NCBI GenBank assembly: GCA_021107495.1 | Contig: JAIOSR010000535.1 | Span: forward strand, 1 to 7,120 | Direction of reading: 5' to 3' | Origin: Desulfobacterales bacterium | GTDB taxonomy: Bacteria > Desulfobacterota > DSM-4660 > Desulfatiglandales > Desulfatiglandaceae | DNA length: 7,120 nt | Shown: positions 5,677 through 7,120 of the stretch, piece by piece | How positions within the stretch are numbered: the first letter of the stretch is position 1 | Layout: every line of letters starts with the position of its first letter | Made by a program: the position numbers and the translations under genes | The notes under the pieces: generated by a model | The model's input: only the letters and a program-made list of their open reading frames with translations | What the model was told of the DNA's origin: nothing | Database searches by the model: none

Positions 5677-7120
5677 ATGGGTCCAAAGAAAAATCATATC
5701 AACCTGCCCCTGTTAGCCTTTATTCTCCTCCTGGTTACGGGTCTTTTTGCTATCGGGATATCCCGAATGGAAATTGATACCGATATAGTAACATCGCTTC
5801 CTGACAATGACAGGGTCATATCAGATGCCAAATATCTGATTATGAACAATCCGATTCAGGATCAACTGGTCATCGATATCAGCCTTTCAAAAACAGACCC
5901 GGACACCCTTGTCGAAGGGGGTCGATTCATCGAAGGAGAATTGAGAAAGAGCGGCCTGTTTAAGAGCGTTGGGATCAACGAGGTTCGCGGTCTTTTTCCT
6001 GAGCTGCTTAATCACATAATAAACAACCTGCCGGTAATGTTCACTGAACAGGAACTTAATGAGAAGGTCGGGCCGTTATTGAAACCCCGGCGGATCCGCA
6101 AAAAACTTGAAGATGACCTTTCGGCATTGCTCGGAATCGAAGGGATAGGCCAGGCCGAAACAGTTTCAAAAGATCCCTTAGGCTTAAGGTACATAGCCAT
6201 GGCCAGGCTGACACAACTCGCTCCTTCAAAGAATGCAAAGATATATCGGGGGCAGATCCTGTCAAAAGATGGCGGACATCTCCTTATAATGGCCAGGCCG
6301 AAGTCATCCGGTACGGATACCACCTTTTCCCGCATGGTAACCGGGCTCATCAAAAGCATATCCAAGGCATTGAATAAAAAATATGCACCCAAAGGAGCTG
6401 TTTTCAGCGTCAACCCGGTGGGGGCATATCGTGCGGCCCTGGATAATGAACAGATGGCAAAGAGAGACAGCCGGAGGGCGGTCCTTTTTTCCACATTAGG
6501 GATCGCGCTTCTTCTCCTCCTTGCCTTCCCCAGACCTCTCATCGGACTCCTGTCTTTTTTGCCGGCCATAGCCGGGACTCTGATTGCATTCTTCGTTTAT
6601 TCACTCATGCACCAGACCATTTCAATCCTCACCCTGGGTTTCGGGGGGGCGATCATATCGATTACCGTTGATCATGGTATCGCTTATCTCCTGTTTCTTG
6701 ACCGACCACATGAAACCTTTGGAAGACAGGCTGCCAGGGAGGTTCGGGCCGTGGGCCTGCTTGCTACTCTGACAACCGTGGGTGCCTTTTCAGCCCTTTC
6801 CATAAGCGGCTTTCCAATCCTCGCCCAGATAGGCCAGTTCGCCGCTCTTGGTATTGCCTTTTCATTCGTTTTTGTGCACACTGTTTCCCCTTTTGTTTTG
6901 CCTGTAATGCCCCCTGCGGGGAGGCAAAGAAGACTGCCTCTTCAAAGGGTCGTCAACAGGCTCGCCCTGGCAGGAGGAAAGAAGAAGGTGTATGCGGCCC
7001 TCGCACTAACATTATTTATGGTCTATTTTGCAAAACCGGAATTTCATGTGGATTTGAAGGCCATGAATACCATAACAGAGGAAACAAAGGCCGCAGAGGC
7101 CCTGGTTACAAGTGTCTGGG
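5677..7120 (+). CDS. MMPL/RND-family lipid exporter (3' end outside window)
   Basis: 481 codons are present and the frame is open at the window end. The first ATG after an in-frame TAA (5668-5670) is the start; GAGG at 5661-5664 is a distant ribosome site (12 nt). Topology matches an RND half-transporter repeat: TM1 at about 10-28, a large extracytoplasmic domain (about 30-265), TM2-TM6 packed between about 269 and 411, a short basic cytoplasmic loop (RQRRLPLQR), TM7 at about 440-455, then the start of a second extracytoplasmic domain. TM4 carries ITVDHGIAYLLFLDRP with D332, at the place where MMPL/RND pumps hold proton-relay acidic residues. Such proteins use the proton gradient to move lipids or hydrophobic molecules out of the inner membrane; related predicted exporters occur in aryl-polyene and other fatty-acid-derived product clusters. 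Following thioesterase and DhaL-DegV genes, export of an acyl-derived product is likely, the cargo unknown. Confidence 0.88.
   Translation, partial: MGPKKNHINLPLLAFILLLVTGLFAIGISRMEIDTDIVTSLPDNDRVISDAKYLIMNNPIQDQLVIDISLSKTDPDTLVEGGRFIEGELRKSGLFKSVGINEVRGLFPELLNHIINNLPVMFTEQELNEKVGPLLKPRRIRKKLEDDLSALLGIEGIGQAETVSKDPLGLRYIAMARLTQLAPSKNAKIYRGQILSKDGGHLLIMARPKSSGTDTTFSRMVTGLIKSISKALNKKYAPKGAVFSVNPVGAYRAALDNEQMAKRDSRRAVLFSTLGIALLLLLAFPRPLIGLLSFLPAIAGTLIAFFVYSLMHQTISILTLGFGGAIISITVDHGIAYLLFLDRPHETFGRQAAREVRAVGLLATLTTVGAFSALSISGFPILAQIGQFAALGIAFSFVFVHTVSPFVLPVMPPAGRQRRLPLQRVVNRLALAGGKKKVYAALALTLFMVYFAKPEFHVDLKAMNTITEETKAAEALVTSVW

Noticed and set aside
6012..6569. 185-codon antisense open frame within the exporter gene
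   Set aside because: Opposite strand of a clear MMPL coding sequence; the translation resembles no family I recognise.

Overview
The window reads as a chromosomal stretch of an anaerobic, probably Desulfobacterota-like (deltaproteobacterial) bacterium. This is inferred from gene content (a TMADH/FadH-type iron-sulfur flavoenzyme, a one-chain DhaL-DegV protein, a membrane-anchored gluzincin), from moderate GC, and from a C-rich/G-rich palindromic repeat of a kind I associate with such genomes. No rRNA, tRNA, CRISPR array or insertion sequence was seen. All supported genes are on the + strand.

Layout: (1) 196-1104 encodes a secreted, C-terminally membrane-anchored zinc metallopeptidase of the peptidase-MA type. 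Its frame is interrupted by a single in-frame TGA (640-642), three residues after the third zinc ligand. The frame then continues without shift through a recognisable family tail to a TM helix. A 9-bp hairpin with a GGG loop lies 21 nt after the TGA, in the geometry of a bacterial SECIS element, so selenocysteine readthrough is the leading explanation; a nonsense mutation or sequencing error is the alternative. (2) 1105-1421 is noncoding and holds a large dispersed-type palindrome (1321-1369). (3) 1422-3425 encodes a multidomain old-yellow-enzyme/2,4-dienoyl-CoA reductase-like protein. (4) 3484-3906 encodes a hotdog acyl-CoA thioesterase. (5) 3909-5624 encodes a DhaL-like kinase domain fused to a DegV fatty-acid-binding domain, in effect FakA and FakB on one chain. 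(6) 5677 to the window end encodes the first part of an MMPL/RND-type lipid exporter.

Genes 3-6 run in one direction with gaps of 58, 2 and 52 nt and are plausibly one transcription unit. Read together they suggest acyl-chain handling: reduction of an unsaturated acyl (CoA) compound, thioester hydrolysis to a free acid, binding and phosphorylation of the acid, and export of a lipid product. This pathway is inference from family membership and adjacency. The best candidate for something undescribed is the interrupted peptidase gene with its SECIS-like hairpin.
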